From contig NZ_CP173678.1 in the NCBI RefSeq assembly GCF_051903925.1, forward strand, positions 4,588,001-4,652,000: 64,000 nt of DNA, read 5' to 3'. Made by a program: the position numbers and the translations under genes. The notes beneath the pieces were generated by a model that was not told the origin of the DNA, did not search any database, and was given only the letters and a program-made list of their open reading frames with translations. Numbering within the stretch: the first letter of the stretch is position 1; each line of letters begins with the position of its first letter. This document shows positions 32,634 to 42,200 of this stretch, in pieces. This DNA is from G051903925 sp051903925. GTDB lineage: Bacteria > Pseudomonadota > Alphaproteobacteria > Zavarziniales > Zavarziniaceae.

Positions 32634-33962
32634 TTAGACGGCCAATGGCTGCGGCGTCACCACAAATGCCCTTTGCGCCGCCGGTGGAACGACCCCACGA
32701 AGCGGTATGCCAGCGCGAACTGCTTGCCACATCACGGTTTCAAACGGACAAACGAATTTTCCTGCAAGATCTTGAAGATCTTCACCATCGAAGCCGGCTC
32801 GGGGGGCGCGGGCAATCAGCGCCTGCCTAGGAGCTAGCATTTCAGCCGCGAAAGCTCTGCTTGCCTGCTGCCGCCTGGTAGACGCGTCCGTAGCCGCGTG
32901 TTCGTCGCCTTCCTTTGCCGTCCAAGCCATGTATACGGCAGCGCATGCTCGAAAGCGCCGTTGCCGTGCGCTTCGAGCAACAGTCCCGATTCGTGCGCTC
33001 GAACAGCGCCGCTCCACGATCGCCGAAATCCCATTCGGGCCATATTTGTCGAGCTGACCGCCTTCTGCAATGATGCTGCCAACAAGGCGGTCTACCGCGC
33101 TCCTCGGCCTATCGACCGAAAGGCTGACTTGGTCGCGAAGAAGCTCGGCAGATGCTTGTCCAGCCATCCACGCAGGGTTTTTCAGGTGGTCGACCGCAGG
33201 AGCACCAAAGTCACTCAAATCAATCTCTGGAAAGACTCTCAGGCGCTCCCTTTGCTCCCGAAGCCAATCGGATGCACTTGAGAGATCTGAAGCTTCCACT
33301 ATTTCAGCGACATCAGTGAAAAGCGTTTCGGGTATCCCGTTTGCCCAATCCGACAGATCGGGCCCATCAGGATCGTATGGGTCAAGTCCGAGACTACCTG
33401 CTGCAACACAATAGGCCACTTCATCCGGGTTAGCGATTGAACATCGCACACGGTCCCACACTTGACGTAGTTCCACTGCCGAATTTTTGCACCGTTCGAT
33501 TACTGTTTCGACCAAATCCATCAACGCAACTTCAACAGAATCGCGTTCCAATTGGGCAGGTTCATCCGGCCGTCTACTCAAAAATGAGATCGTCGCAAAT
33601 GGATTTTCGATATTTGCCCAATCAGCGACGATTGAGCCCTTTCCGCCAGACCAGAGCGCTATTGCCGGAAATGCGTAGCCACGCATACCTGAGTCTAGGC
33701 GATGTCGAATCCGAAAAGCATCTGTAATGTTTGGTCTTACTGGCTCATAAAGCAGTGTCCACCAATTCTGAGCAATGAATTCCGCCAGGGGCAACAAAGA
33801 AGTGTTGATTGCTTCGCTTTCACCACCGCCACGTTTACTCACATTTCGAGTGATCAAATCTCCCAGAATCGATACACGAAGTCGTGCTACCGCACATGAT
33901 TCGGCGTCGTTAGTGGCTGTATTGAGCCAGCCATCGCGTGTGAGCAAAAAATCGTCAGTCAC
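32634..33962 (-). CDS. Protein with degenerate ImmA/IrrE-like C-terminus
   Basis: A 442-residue protein that I do not recognise as a whole. The last 100 residues resemble the C-terminal half of ImmA/IrrE metallopeptidases: a helix RQQASRAFAAEMLAPRQAL, then EDLQDLAGKFVCPFETVMWQA, the AAEFLMP and LA..F.VS regions of the family. The HExxH zinc motif expected just before it is not present (RFRACAAVYMAWTAKEG), so the enzyme is likely inactive or a different fold. The N-terminal part is helical and unrecognised. The GTG start at 33962 overlaps the stop of the preceding gene by 4 bases (GTGA). Base composition is markedly AT-richer than flanking genes. Probably a transferred two-gene defence or stress module. 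Confidence 0.55.
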   Translation of the reverse strand: MTDDFLLTRDGWLNTATNDAESCAVARLRVSILGDLITRNVSKRGGGESEAINTSLLPLAEFIAQNWWTLLYEPVRPNITDAFRIRHRLDSGMRGYAFPAIALWSGGKGSIVADWANIENPFATISFLSRRPDEPAQLERDSVEVALMDLVETVIERCKNSAVELRQVWDRVRCSIANPDEVAYCVAAGSLGLDPYDPDGPDLSDWANGIPETLFTDVAEIVEASDLSSASDWLREQRERLRVFPEIDLSDFGAPAVDHLKNPAWMAGQASAELLRDQVSLSVDRPRSAVDRLVGSIIAEGGQLDKYGPNGISAIVERRCSSARIGTVARSARQRRFRACAAVYMAWTAKEGDEHAATDASTRRQQASRAFAAEMLAPRQALIARAPRAGFDGEDLQDLAGKFVCPFETVMWQAVRAGIPLRGVVPPAAQRAFVVTPQPLAV

Positions 33963-34417
33963 GGCAGTTCAAACGGAAGATTGTATGCAATTTGATATGA
34001 AGTCAGTGGATATGCCTTGTAGCCTTTGGGCGGCTTACATATTTTTACCTCGTAGACGATATCATCTTCTGGGTCGCGCACCCAGAGTCGTGAAGGCATA
34101 ACATTCGGGCCTTCCGTCACATACGAACCCAGAACAAGGGCCTCGCGTAGCAATTTTGTGGCGTCCTCCTGCCGACGGATCCATTTCCTTGGGCAGACGA
34201 GACAGTCAGGATTTTTGAGCTTTTCTGCTTCTGCCTGCTCAACATCCATTGCACCAGCTCGCGGAGATGCCTGCATGCCATATTTTGGAACATCGGTATG
34301 ATGTGAGCTACCTACATAGGTTGCGTTCTCCGCAAGCTTTTGACGTTGCTCGGTCGACAAGGTTTCTGATGCTGGCCGCGCCTTGGCCGGGCGTGGCCGG
34401 GGTTTGGTAAAGCCCAT
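33959..34417 (-). CDS. Small hypothetical protein, first gene of AT-rich operon
   Basis: A 152-residue protein. The N-terminus is basic and Pro/Ala-rich (KPRPRPAKARPASETL). The middle has ENATYVGSSHHTDVPKYG and a cysteine pair in PDCLVCPRKWIRRQEDATKLLREAL, which recalls small hypothetical proteins with a YVGS-x-HK start that I believe are often next to ImmA/IrrE-like genes; this is from memory. The C-terminus is beta-rich (VMPSRLWVRDPEDDIVYEVKI). The ATG at 34417 is the first in frame. It overlaps the downstream gene by 4 bases, indicating coupled translation. Function unknown. Confidence 0.6.
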   Translation of the reverse strand: MGFTKPRPRPAKARPASETLSTEQRQKLAENATYVGSSHHTDVPKYGMQASPRAGAMDVEQAEAEKLKNPDCLVCPRKWIRRQEDATKLLREALVLGSYVTEGPNVMPSRLWVRDPEDDIVYEVKICKPPKGYKAYPLTSYQIAYNLPFELP

Positions 34418-34961
34418 CTGCGGGTCTACTCCTCACCAACATTTGCTTTCTAGGGTACCCTGCCCAGATTGGTATTGGCGAGAGGGTGAAGTCAGCAAGC
34501 CAATCTGACCAAACTATCCATATCCAATCAGCGCGACCGACGGACGCGCAAAGGCGGGCACAGCGTGAGCCCGCGACAATGCGATGGCCACCCTACCTCC
34601 TTCTCATGTCCTCGAACATCCACTCCATGAAGGCCGCGCACTGTTCCGGGCGTTGGCCCCAGATGGCGCCGCCTTCGATGAGGATGGCTGCGCCGGTCAT
34701 GGAGGTGGACGCGGCGCTGGCCGGAACAGGGCAGCAATGCGGTTGCTGCCGGCAACAGCGGGACACGACCCGCGCCCATAATAGGGGCGCGGGGGCGTGC
34801 GAAAAAGCGTACACTCCCGGCATCGTCAGCACTCGCCCTCTCAGGCGCTGACGGCTGAGAGCCGCTCGCTCCCGCCTGGGTTGGCCCGCCTGGGTCTGGA
34901 GTGTGCGCGATGACCCCCAGCTTTTCCGCCCCCGGCCGATTGCCCGTCACGGCCTTGCGCC
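34418..34961. other. Spacer with SDR remnant and hairpins
   Basis: The first 150 bases are AT-rich and form the upstream region of the two-gene island operon. From 34605 to about 34730 the DNA matches the 3' end of the SDR gene at 36930-37775. The rest has GC-rich inverted repeats, for example GTTGC...GCAAC near 34740, but no gene or recognised RNA. Confidence 0.5.
34593..34730 (-). pseudogene. 3' fragment of an SDR gene
   Basis: About 40 codons encode MTGAAILIEGGAIWGQRPEQ and a MEWMFEDMRRR end, matching the last residues of the SDR at 36930-37775 (MTGEDMLVEGGAIWGQRPEQ, MERMFEGMRRR). No upstream SDR sequence is joined in the same frame: the DNA turns into unrelated low-complexity sequence. 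It is therefore a truncated duplicate left beside the AT-rich island. Confidence 0.75.
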
Positions 34962-35234
34962 GTGGCTGAGCGCACGGTCGAGCAGGATGTGACCTTTGCC
35001 GCGCCCTTCCTCCTGCCGTCGCTGGGCGTGGTGCAGCCGGCGGGGACCTATCGCCTGAGCGTGGTCGAGGAATTGATCGAGGGCCTGTCCTTCCCCGCCT
35101 TCCACCGCGTGGCGGTCATGCTGCACCTGCCGCCCGGGTCACCGCCGGGCGCCCCCGGCGACGTCTACATGATCGCGCCCGCAGAACTGGACGCGGCGCT
35201 GGAGGCCGACCGGAGCGCCCAGCGGCGCGGCTGA
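34962..35234 (+). CDS. Small hypothetical protein
   Basis: A 90-residue protein starting at a GTG. Composition is balanced with hydrophobic strands (TFAAPFLLPSLGVVQPAGTYRLSVVEELIEG), a PGSPPGAPGD loop and a C-terminal Ala/Glu/Arg helix. No signal peptide or membrane segment. No family recognised. The start is chosen by frame and because the upstream bases are non-coding; no good ribosome site is seen. It is on the same strand as the transglutaminase-like gene. Confidence 0.55.
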   Translation: MAERTVEQDVTFAAPFLLPSLGVVQPAGTYRLSVVEELIEGLSFPAFHRVAVMLHLPPGSPPGAPGDVYMIAPAELDAALEADRSAQRRG

Positions 35235-35392
35235 TCCCGCCGACGCCTGCGGCCGGGTCGCGCCCCAGCCCCCGGCCCCCAGCCCCCAGTTCCGGCCCCA
35301 CCCCGACCCCAAGCCGGTCCGCCCGCGCCGCCATGGCGCGCCGGCGGCCGAAGCCGTTTTCCCCAAACCCGCTTTCGAAGGATAGATCCCCG

Positions 35393-36199
35393 ATGCGCAT
35401 CCGCCTGGGCTGCAGCCTGAGCTTCGATTTCCCCAAGCCGACGCCCATCATCGCCACGCTGAACGTCCATTATTCGCGGGCCAGCCAGCTGGAGCGGCCG
35501 GACCATGTCGTGACCACGCCGTTCGTGCCGATCAAGGGCTATCGCGACCTGTACGGGAACTGGTGCAGCCGGATGGTGGCGCCGGCCGGGCGCTTCACGC
35601 TGGGCACCGATGCCGTCCTGCACGATGACGGCCTGCCCGACGCCACGGAGCCGCACGCGGCGCAGCATGCGCTGCATGACCTGCCGGAGGAAACGCTCGT
35701 CTTCCTCTTGGGGAGCCGCTATTGCGAGACCGACCTGTTGACGGAGGAGGCCTGGGCCCGCTTCGGCCACACGGCACCGGGGGCGGCCCGGGTGCAGGCG
35801 GTGTGCGACTTCGTCCACAGCCACATCACCTTCGGCTACGAACACTCGCGCCCCACCCGGACGGCGCATGAGGCGTTCGTCGAGCGCCGCGGCGTGTGCC
35901 GGGACTATACCCACCTGGCGATCGCCCTGTGCCGCGCGCTCAACATCCCGGCGCGCTATTGCACCGGCTATGTCAGCGACATCAACCTGCCGCCGCCCTA
36001 TGGGCCGATGGATTTTGCGGCGTGGATGGAGGTGTACCTGGGCGGCGCGTGGCACATGTACGACCCGCGCAACAATGCGCCGCGCTGGGGCCGCGTGCTG
36101 GTGGCCCAGGGGCGCGATGCGGCCGATGTGCCCCTGACCATGACCTTCGGCGCCAACACCCTGGCAAACTTCGTCGTCTGGGCGGACGAGGTGCCCTGA
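35393..36199 (+). CDS. Transglutaminase-like cysteine protease family protein
   Basis: A 268-residue protein of the transglutaminase-like superfamily, which crosslinks or cleaves amide bonds. The catalytic Cys sits in RRGVCRDYTHLAIALCRAL (near residue 170), the His in GGAWHMYDPRNN and the Asp follows in the same segment, giving the Cys-His-Asp triad. The N-terminal part YSRASQLERPDHV is the beta-sandwich typical of this bacterial group. The ATG at 35393 follows GAAGGAT; the longer frame upstream is proline-rich and not used. Such proteins often sit with ATP-grasp/alpha-E genes, which are not seen here. Confidence 0.88.
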   Translation: MRIRLGCSLSFDFPKPTPIIATLNVHYSRASQLERPDHVVTTPFVPIKGYRDLYGNWCSRMVAPAGRFTLGTDAVLHDDGLPDATEPHAAQHALHDLPEETLVFLLGSRYCETDLLTEEAWARFGHTAPGAARVQAVCDFVHSHITFGYEHSRPTRTAHEAFVERRGVCRDYTHLAIALCRALNIPARYCTGYVSDINLPPPYGPMDFAAWMEVYLGGAWHMYDPRNNAPRWGRVLVAQGRDAADVPLTMTFGANTLANFVVWADEVP

Positions 36200-36235
36200 G
36201 GGGCGCCCGCCGCCGCCCGGCCGGAGCTGCTGCGC

Positions 36236-36367
36236 TCAGCCCTTCTTCTTGCCCGCCGGCAGGGGGGTTGAGGATGCCTTGAGTGCTGGGGCCACGACGG
36301 CGGCGGCCTCCTTCTTCTGCTTAGGTTTCTTGGCTTGGCGATTGCCGCGCTGCTGCCCCTTGGCCAT
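36236..36367 (-). CDS. Small lysine-rich protein
   Basis: A 43-residue, strongly basic protein beginning MAKGQQRGNRQAKKPKQKKE and ending LPAGKKKG, a type found as short hypothetical proteins in many alphaproteobacteria and possibly nucleic-acid binding. A consensus AGGAG site lies six bases before the ATG at 36367. It reads against the transglutaminase-like gene and lies downstream of the next small gene on the same strand. Confidence 0.75.
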   Translation of the reverse strand: MAKGQQRGNRQAKKPKQKKEAAAVVAPALKASSTPLPAGKKKG

Positions 36368-36403
36368 GGTCGTCTCCTGGTGATCGTGGATTGTGGGACG
36401 GGT

Positions 36404-36706
36404 TCAGGCTGCGGACAGCACGGCGTCGGCGGCCGGTGCCTGGATCACCCGGAAGACGTTGAAGCCGTCACCCTTTTCGGGCTTCAGCAGGGGGCCATTG
36501 TGGCGGGCCCAGTCCAGCGCCTTGCCCTCGGTCGGGAAGACGGGGGTTTCGGGAATGTCGGCCCAGACGCCGCCGCGGATGCGACGCAGCATGAAGACGG
36601 TGCGCCGCGCGGCGTCGGCCGCGCGTTCCTTGGACAGGCGCCGCAGCTCTGTGGCCTGGGCCACTTCGGGACTTTCCAGGGCGTCATGGCATGCTGTGCG
36701 CGACAT
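36404..36706 (-). CDS. Hypothetical protein, 100 residues
   Basis: A small soluble protein with an Arg/Ala-rich helix (RRLSKERAADAARRTVFMLRRIRG) followed by GVWADIPETPVFPTEGKALDW, a mixed domain ending with GFNVFRVIQAPAAD. I see no known motif. It lies on the same strand as the lysine-rich protein gene, with only 36 bases between, so they may be co-transcribed. Start choice (ATG at 36706) has moderate support only. Confidence 0.6.
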   Translation of the reverse strand: MSRTACHDALESPEVAQATELRRLSKERAADAARRTVFMLRRIRGGVWADIPETPVFPTEGKALDWARHNGPLLKPEKGDGFNVFRVIQAPAADAVLSAA

Positions 36707-36929
36707 GGTGCGTGCTCCTCAACCGGCCGTTCAGGCGAGAGCACCGCTCAATTCATCGGCGTCCGGAAATATCCGCCAACTTTTCGCCGACTATCCCGTC
36801 AATATAGAGCCGAAAGCCTTCAATGTCGAGCAATCCCTGGTGCCGCACTGCCAGGAACTGGGAAAGATCCGCCAAAGTGTCCCTTGGCGGATTTCGGTCC
36901 GGCACAAGTGGGGGTCGGGCGCCCGTTGA

Positions 36930-37775
36930 CTACCGCCGCCGCATCCCCTCGAACATCCGCTCCATGAAGGCGGCGTACTGTTCCGGCCTTTGGCCCCAGA
37001 TGGCGCCGCCTTCGACGAGCATGTCTTCGCCGGTCATGAAGGTGCTCTCGTCGCTGGCCAGGAACAGGGCGGCGTTCGCGATGTCCTCCGCCCGGCCGCC
37101 GCGGGGGATGGCCTGCTCTTGCGCGAAGGCGGCGGCCAGGCGGTCGATCGCCTCGGCACTGCGGGCCTTGCCCAGGGGGGCTTCGCGGCCGCCCTCCTTG
37201 AAGAAGATCTCGGTCGCCATCTGGCCCGGAGAGATCGAGTTGACGCGCACACCAGTGCGCCCGAACTCCATCGCGGCGTTGCGGGTCAGGTGCAGCACCG
37301 CCGCCTTGGCGATCGAGTAGTAGGGGTTGTTGGTCATGCCGGTGCGGTGCCCGGCGATCGAGGCGATGTTGACGATGCTGCCCGCGCCCTGGTCGCGCAT
37401 GGTGGGCCAGGCGGCGCGGATATGGGCCAGGACCCCGCGCACATGGACCGCGATCATGTGGTCGAACTCGGAAAGGTCCGTGTCGGCGATGCCGCCGGTC
37501 GGCGCGCCGCCGCCCGCATTGTTGACCAGGACGTCGAGGCGGCCGGCGGCGGCCACGACCTGGGCCACCACGGCCTTCGCGTCCGCCTCCGACCCCGCGT
37601 CGGCCTTCACGAAGGTGGCGCCGGTGTCGCGGGCGACACCCTCCCCCATCTCGGCACGGCGGCCGGTGAACCAGACGGCGGCGCCCTCGGCCCGGAAACG
37701 CTGGACGATGGCGCGGCCGATCCCGCTGGTGCCGCCCGTAACCAGGGCGACCTTGCCGCCGAGCCTGCCTGTCAT
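36930..37775 (-). CDS. Short-chain dehydrogenase/reductase
   Basis: A 281-residue classical SDR: cofactor loop VTGGTSGIGRAIV, NNAG in LVNNAGGGAPT, Ser in IASIAGHR, and the YSIAK catalytic motif in NPYYSIAKAAVL. The C-terminus MTGEDMLVEGGAIWGQRPEQ is followed by a short Met/Arg-rich tail. The RGEDIAN loop and the long C-terminal tail are typical of lipid/xenobiotic SDRs. The ATG at 37775 follows a GAGGGAACGC region. A second, broken copy of its 3' end lies at 34593-34730. Substrate unknown. Confidence 0.9.
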   Translation of the reverse strand: MTGRLGGKVALVTGGTSGIGRAIVQRFRAEGAAVWFTGRRAEMGEGVARDTGATFVKADAGSEADAKAVVAQVVAAAGRLDVLVNNAGGGAPTGGIADTDLSEFDHMIAVHVRGVLAHIRAAWPTMRDQGAGSIVNIASIAGHRTGMTNNPYYSIAKAAVLHLTRNAAMEFGRTGVRVNSISPGQMATEIFFKEGGREAPLGKARSAEAIDRLAAAFAQEQAIPRGGRAEDIANAALFLASDESTFMTGEDMLVEGGAIWGQRPEQYAAFMERMFEGMRRR

Positions 37776-37868
37776 GTCCGCGTTCCCTCTTGTGTCGTTG
37801 CCTTACGTCTTCTCATGACGGCGGCGCGGTGCGCCAGGGGTCTCGCGACGGGACTGTGGCGCCACCAA

Positions 37869-37980
37869 CCTTCGAGACGGCGCGTGCCGCGCCTCCTCAG
37901 GATGACGAACGCGGAGAAATCCATGGAAAACCAACGGAGTCATGCTGAGGAGCGGACCGAAGGGACGCGTCTCGAAGCAT
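37869..37980. repeat. Palindromic intergenic repeat, family 1 copy B
   Basis: Outer arms CTTCGAGACGG and CGCGTCTCGAAG and inner arms CCTCCTCAGGATGACG and CGTCATGCTGAGGAG-like halves flank an AT-rich loop. It sits between two same-strand genes, directly after the MetX-like gene's stop. Confidence 0.82.
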
Positions 37981-37992
37981 TTAGTGCACCGT

Positions 37993-39003
37993 TCACCCCA
38001 GCACCTCGGCGATGCAGCCGTCGAGGAAGCGCTGGAAGACGGGGTCGTTACCCGGGCTGGCGACGCAATGGCCGAACGGGCTGTCATAGGGGCGGAGCTG
38101 GGCGTTCGGCATGGCCGCCGCCTCAAGCGCCGTATCCTCGGGCGGGAAGTAGAGGTCCTGGTTGCAGGGGATCAGGACGGCGCGCGGGGTGATCGCGCCC
38201 AGGGCCTTCGCGAAGTCGCCGCCATGGCGGGCATTGGCGCTGATGTCGGCCTTGTCCCACGACCAGAGCATGGCGAGCAGGTCGTTGGCGTCCCAGTTCT
38301 CGACATGGTCGCGCGCCCAGTCGTCCAGGAAGGCGTCGGCGCTGGCGAACCCCTTCTGGCGATAGACGTGCTCGCGGAAAAAGGCCTGGCTATAGGCCCA
38401 GCCGCAATAGACTCGGCCGAAGGCGTCGAGCCCCGCGACCGGCGGGCTGGTATAATGGCCGCCGGCAAAGGCGGGATCGGCCTCCAGCGCTGCCTTCACC
38501 CCCATCAGGAAGACGTGGTTGTGGACCGAGGTGCGGGCCGAGCCGCAGAACGGCACGATCGCGTCCACGAAGTCCGGAAACTGAGCGCCCCATTCATAGG
38601 CCTGGCAGCCGCCCATGGACCAGCCGGCGACCAGCGCCAGGCGCTTCACCCCCATGACGTGGGTCAGCAGCGCGTGCTGGCAAGCGACATTGTCGTGCAG
38701 CGTGATGTTGGGGAAGGCCGGGCCCCGCTGGTGGGGTGCGGCATTGCTGGGCGAGGACGACTGCGCGTTGCCGAACAGGTTGATCGACACGACGAAATGG
38801 CGCGCGGGGTCGATGGCGCGGCCGGGGCCAAAGAAGCCTTGGTTGCGGACATGGGTGCCGGTGTAGAAGGTCGGCAGCAGCACGGCATTGTCGGCGGCCG
38901 CGTTCAGCGTGCCATAGGTCGTGAAGGCCAGCGCCGCCTCGTCCAGGACCTGCCCCGACTGGAGCGTGACCCGCCCCAGATTGTGCCGCCGAAGTTCCGT
39001 CAT
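37993..39003 (-). CDS. Alpha/beta hydrolase of the homoserine O-acetyltransferase (MetX-like) family
   Basis: A 336-residue alpha/beta hydrolase. Ser nucleophile in GWSMGG (LVAGWSMGGCQAYEW), the Asp in NQDLYFPPED and the His in SPFGHC complete the triad. MetX-family elements are TTYGTLNAAADNAVLLP and SINLFGNAQSSSPSN, the latter with the NxFG segment. Many such proteins are not true MetX enzymes but acyl hydrolases or transferases; without the MetX acyl-CoA pocket identified I cannot decide. The ATG at 39003 follows GGAGGGG. It lies between two palindromic repeats and is divergent from the giant helicase gene. Confidence 0.85.
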   Translation of the reverse strand: MTELRRHNLGRVTLQSGQVLDEAALAFTTYGTLNAAADNAVLLPTFYTGTHVRNQGFFGPGRAIDPARHFVVSINLFGNAQSSSPSNAAPHQRGPAFPNITLHDNVACQHALLTHVMGVKRLALVAGWSMGGCQAYEWGAQFPDFVDAIVPFCGSARTSVHNHVFLMGVKAALEADPAFAGGHYTSPPVAGLDAFGRVYCGWAYSQAFFREHVYRQKGFASADAFLDDWARDHVENWDANDLLAMLWSWDKADISANARHGGDFAKALGAITPRAVLIPCNQDLYFPPEDTALEAAAMPNAQLRPYDSPFGHCVASPGNDPVFQRFLDGCIAEVLG

Positions 39004-39023
39004 GCCCTGCACCCCTCCTTCGT

Positions 39024-39132
39024 CCATCCTCATCCTGAGGTGCGAGCCGTCAGGCGAGCCTCGAAGGATGGGCCACCGGCGCTACGGCTGCCCATCCTTC
39101 GAGATGGGCCTTCGGCCCTCCTCAGGATGAGG
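39024..39132. repeat. Palindromic intergenic repeat, family 1 copy C
   Basis: Arms CATCCTCATCCTGAGG and CCTCCTCAGGATGAG-like, with inner GCCTCGAAGGATGG and CCATCCTTCGAG-like arms. It lies at the divergent start of the MetX-like and helicase-nuclease genes, opposite in arm order to copies A, B and D. Confidence 0.82.
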
Positions 39133-39292
39133 TCGCGCCGGGAAAAGGTAGCAAGCACCGAACGCCGACGGGGATGGGACATCGTGCGCATGCCGCCGGG
39201 TTGTCGCGCCAGCGGTGTCACAACCGGGGTGCCGCAGGCGGCGCTTGGCGTTAGGCTGGGGGCGGAGCGGCAGGGGGTGGGGGCGGTTGCGC

Positions 39293-42200
39293 GTGGAGCA
39301 GAAGCTGGAGATCACGGCGGCGGTCGCCGCGCGCGTCACCTTTGCCTCGCACCAGAACGCGGTGCCGATCCTGCGCGACCTGGCCCTGACCAACCGGGGC
39401 GAGGCGGCGCTGCGCGACCTGACGCTGACCATCGCGGCCGATCCCGAGGTGCTGGAGACGCGCGCCTGGCCCATCGAACGCATCGGCCCGGGCGAGACGA
39501 TCCACCTGCGCCAGCTGGACCTGCGCCTGAACGCCGGCCTGCTGCGCACGGCGACGGAGCGCACCAGCGGGCGGATCACGGTGACGGCCGCCCAGGACGG
39601 CACGACACTGGCGCGCCAGGACTACCCGCTGGAGGTGCTGGCGGCGACCGAGTGGGGCGGCGCCGCGCACATGCCGGAACTGCTGGCCGCCTTTGTCATG
39701 CCTAACGATCCGGCGGTCGACCAGGTGCTGAAGCGCGCGTCCGAGGTGCTGGCCAGCACCGGGCGGCGCGACGTGATCGACGGCTATGAATCGGGCGCGC
39801 GGACCCGGGTGTGGGAACTGGCCTCCGCCATCTGGTCGGCGATCTGTGGCTTGCGCCTGAGCTATGCGCTGCCGCCGGCGAGTTTCGAGGAACAGGGGCA
39901 GAAGGTGCGCGTGCCCTCCGCCGTGCTGGCGGGCGGGGTCGCCACCTGCCTGGACAGTGCGGTGCTGTTCGCGGCCGTGCTGGAACAGGCCAACCTGAAC
40001 CCGATCCTGGTGCTGACGCGGGGCCATGCCTTTGTCGGCGTGTGGCTGCAGCCGCAGGAGTTCGGCCAGGTCCTGACCGACGAGGCGGCGGCGCTGCGCA
40101 AGCGCATCACGCTGAGCGAGCTGATGGTGATCGAGACGACGCTGGCGACCAGCCAGCGCAACGTCCCCTTCAGCGAGGCGATGAACAGCGCCCGCGCCCA
40201 GATCGCCGAGACGGCGGAGCACGACTTCGTCCTGGCCCTGGACATCCGCCAGGCGCGGATGCAGCGCATCCTGCCGCTGTCCCTGGCCGTGCCCGAGCCC
40301 GTGGCCGTGGCGCCGGGCTCGATCGCGCCGGCGCCGCCGCCGGCGATGGAGGCGGCGCCGGCCCTGCCCGGCTTCGACGTGGAGGTGCCGCACGCCGCAC
40401 CGGCAACGCCGTCGGGCCGCCTGGACCAGTGGCAGCGCAAGCTGCTGGACCTGACGACGCGCAACCGGCTGCTGCACACGACCGAGAACGCGACGACGCT
40501 GCGCCTGATCTGCCCCGACCCGGCCGCGCTGGAGGATCGCCTGGCGCAGGGCCAGACGATCCGCATCCTGGCCGCCCCGCGGCTGGAGGCCGGCGGCCGG
40601 GACGTCGCCCTGCACCAGGAGCAGACGGGCGTGAACCTGCCCCAGCACGTGGCCGAGCAGGCGCTGGCGCGGGGCGAGGTCCTGTCGCCGCTGGATCCGC
40701 CGCAGCTGGAAAAGAGCCTGGTCGAGCTCTATCGCAAGGGTCGGCTGGACCTGCAGGAAGGCGGCGCCAACACGCTGTTCCTGGCGCTGGGCTTCCTGAA
40801 CTGGCGGCGCAAGGGGGCGGAGCAGCGGGTGTGCCGCGCGCCGCTGATCCTGGTGCCGGTGACGCTGGTGCGCAAGAGCGTGCGCGCCGGCATCCACATG
40901 ACCCGGCACGAGGACGAGGCGCGCTTCAACCTGACCCTGCTGGAGCTGCTGCGCCAGGATTTCGGCCTGACCGTGCCGGCGCTGGAGGGCCCGCTGCCGA
41001 CCGATGCGCATGGCATCGACATCGACGCGGTGTGGACCACGGTGCAGTACACGGTGCGCGACATTCCCGGCTTCGAGGTCGTGCCGGAGGTGATGCTGGG
41101 CACGTTCTCGTTCGCCAAGTACCTGATGTGGAAGGACCTGGCAGAACGCACCGCCTTCCTGAAGCAGAACGCGATCGTGCGCCACCTGCTGGACAGCCCG
41201 CGCGACCCGTTCCCGGCCAAGGGCACGGTACCGCGGCCCCAGGTGCTGGACGACACGGTGGCGCCGGCCGACCTGTTCACCCCCCTGCCCGCCGATTCCT
41301 CGCAATTGGCGGCGGTGGTCGGCTCGGCCCGGGGCCTGGACTTCGTGCTGGACGGGCCGCCGGGCACGGGCAAGTCGCAGACCATCGCCAACATGATCGC
41401 GCACAACCTGGCGCTGGGCCGGCGCGTGCTGTTCGTGGCCGAGAAGATGGCCGCCCTGGATGTGGTGCACCGTCGATTGGAGCAGCAGGGCCTGGGCGCC
41501 TTCTGCCTGGAAATCCATTCAGCCAAGGCGAACAAGGCCGAGGTGATCCGCCAGCTGGGCCGCGCCTGGGCCGCGCGGGACGAGGCGGAACCGGTCGCCT
41601 GGGCGGCTGAGGCGGCCCGCCTGAAGGCCCTGCGCGACCAGTTGAACACGGTGGTGCGCCTGCTGCACGCGCCGCACGCCAACGGCCTGACCATCCACCG
41701 CGCCGTGGGCCGCGTGGTGCGCGACGACGACGGCCAGGTGCCGGCGCTGGACTGGCCCGACGGCACCACCCATGACGAGGCGGCGCTGGCGGCGATGCGG
41801 CAGGCGGCGCACGGCCTGGACATCCTGTGGCCGGGCGTTGCCGGCCTGGACCAGCAGGCGTTCTCCCTGATCGGCCATGATGACTGGTCGAACCAGTGGC
41901 AGGCGACGCTGCTGTCGGCCAGCCGCACCCTGGCGGAGGCGGCACAGGCCGGGCAGCAGGCGGCGGCCGGCTTCCTGGCCGGCCTGGGCCTGCCCGCCCT
42001 GGTGCTGGACGGGGCGGGGATGGCGGCGCTGGCCAGCCTGGCCCAGCACCTGCCGGCGGCGGCCGGGCAGGACCTGCGCTGGATCTTCGAGCGGGATGCG
42101 CCCGCCCTGGGCGACACGCTGGCCCGCGCACTGGCCCATGTCGCCGCCTATCGCAAGGCGGAGCAGGGCCTGTCGACGCGCTACGCCGCCGATGCCTGCC

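Noticed and set aside
34820..34930. TPP-type riboswitch suggested by a CTGAGAG stretch
   Set aside because: Only the CTGAGA piece matches; the other invariant THI-element parts are absent and the neighbouring gene is not thiamine-related.
39251..41518. Long open frames opposite the helicase gene
   Set aside because: They are reverse-strand shadows of a very GC-rich gene with Arg/Gln-rich composition and no motif; the opposite strand carries clear DUF4011 and helicase motifs.
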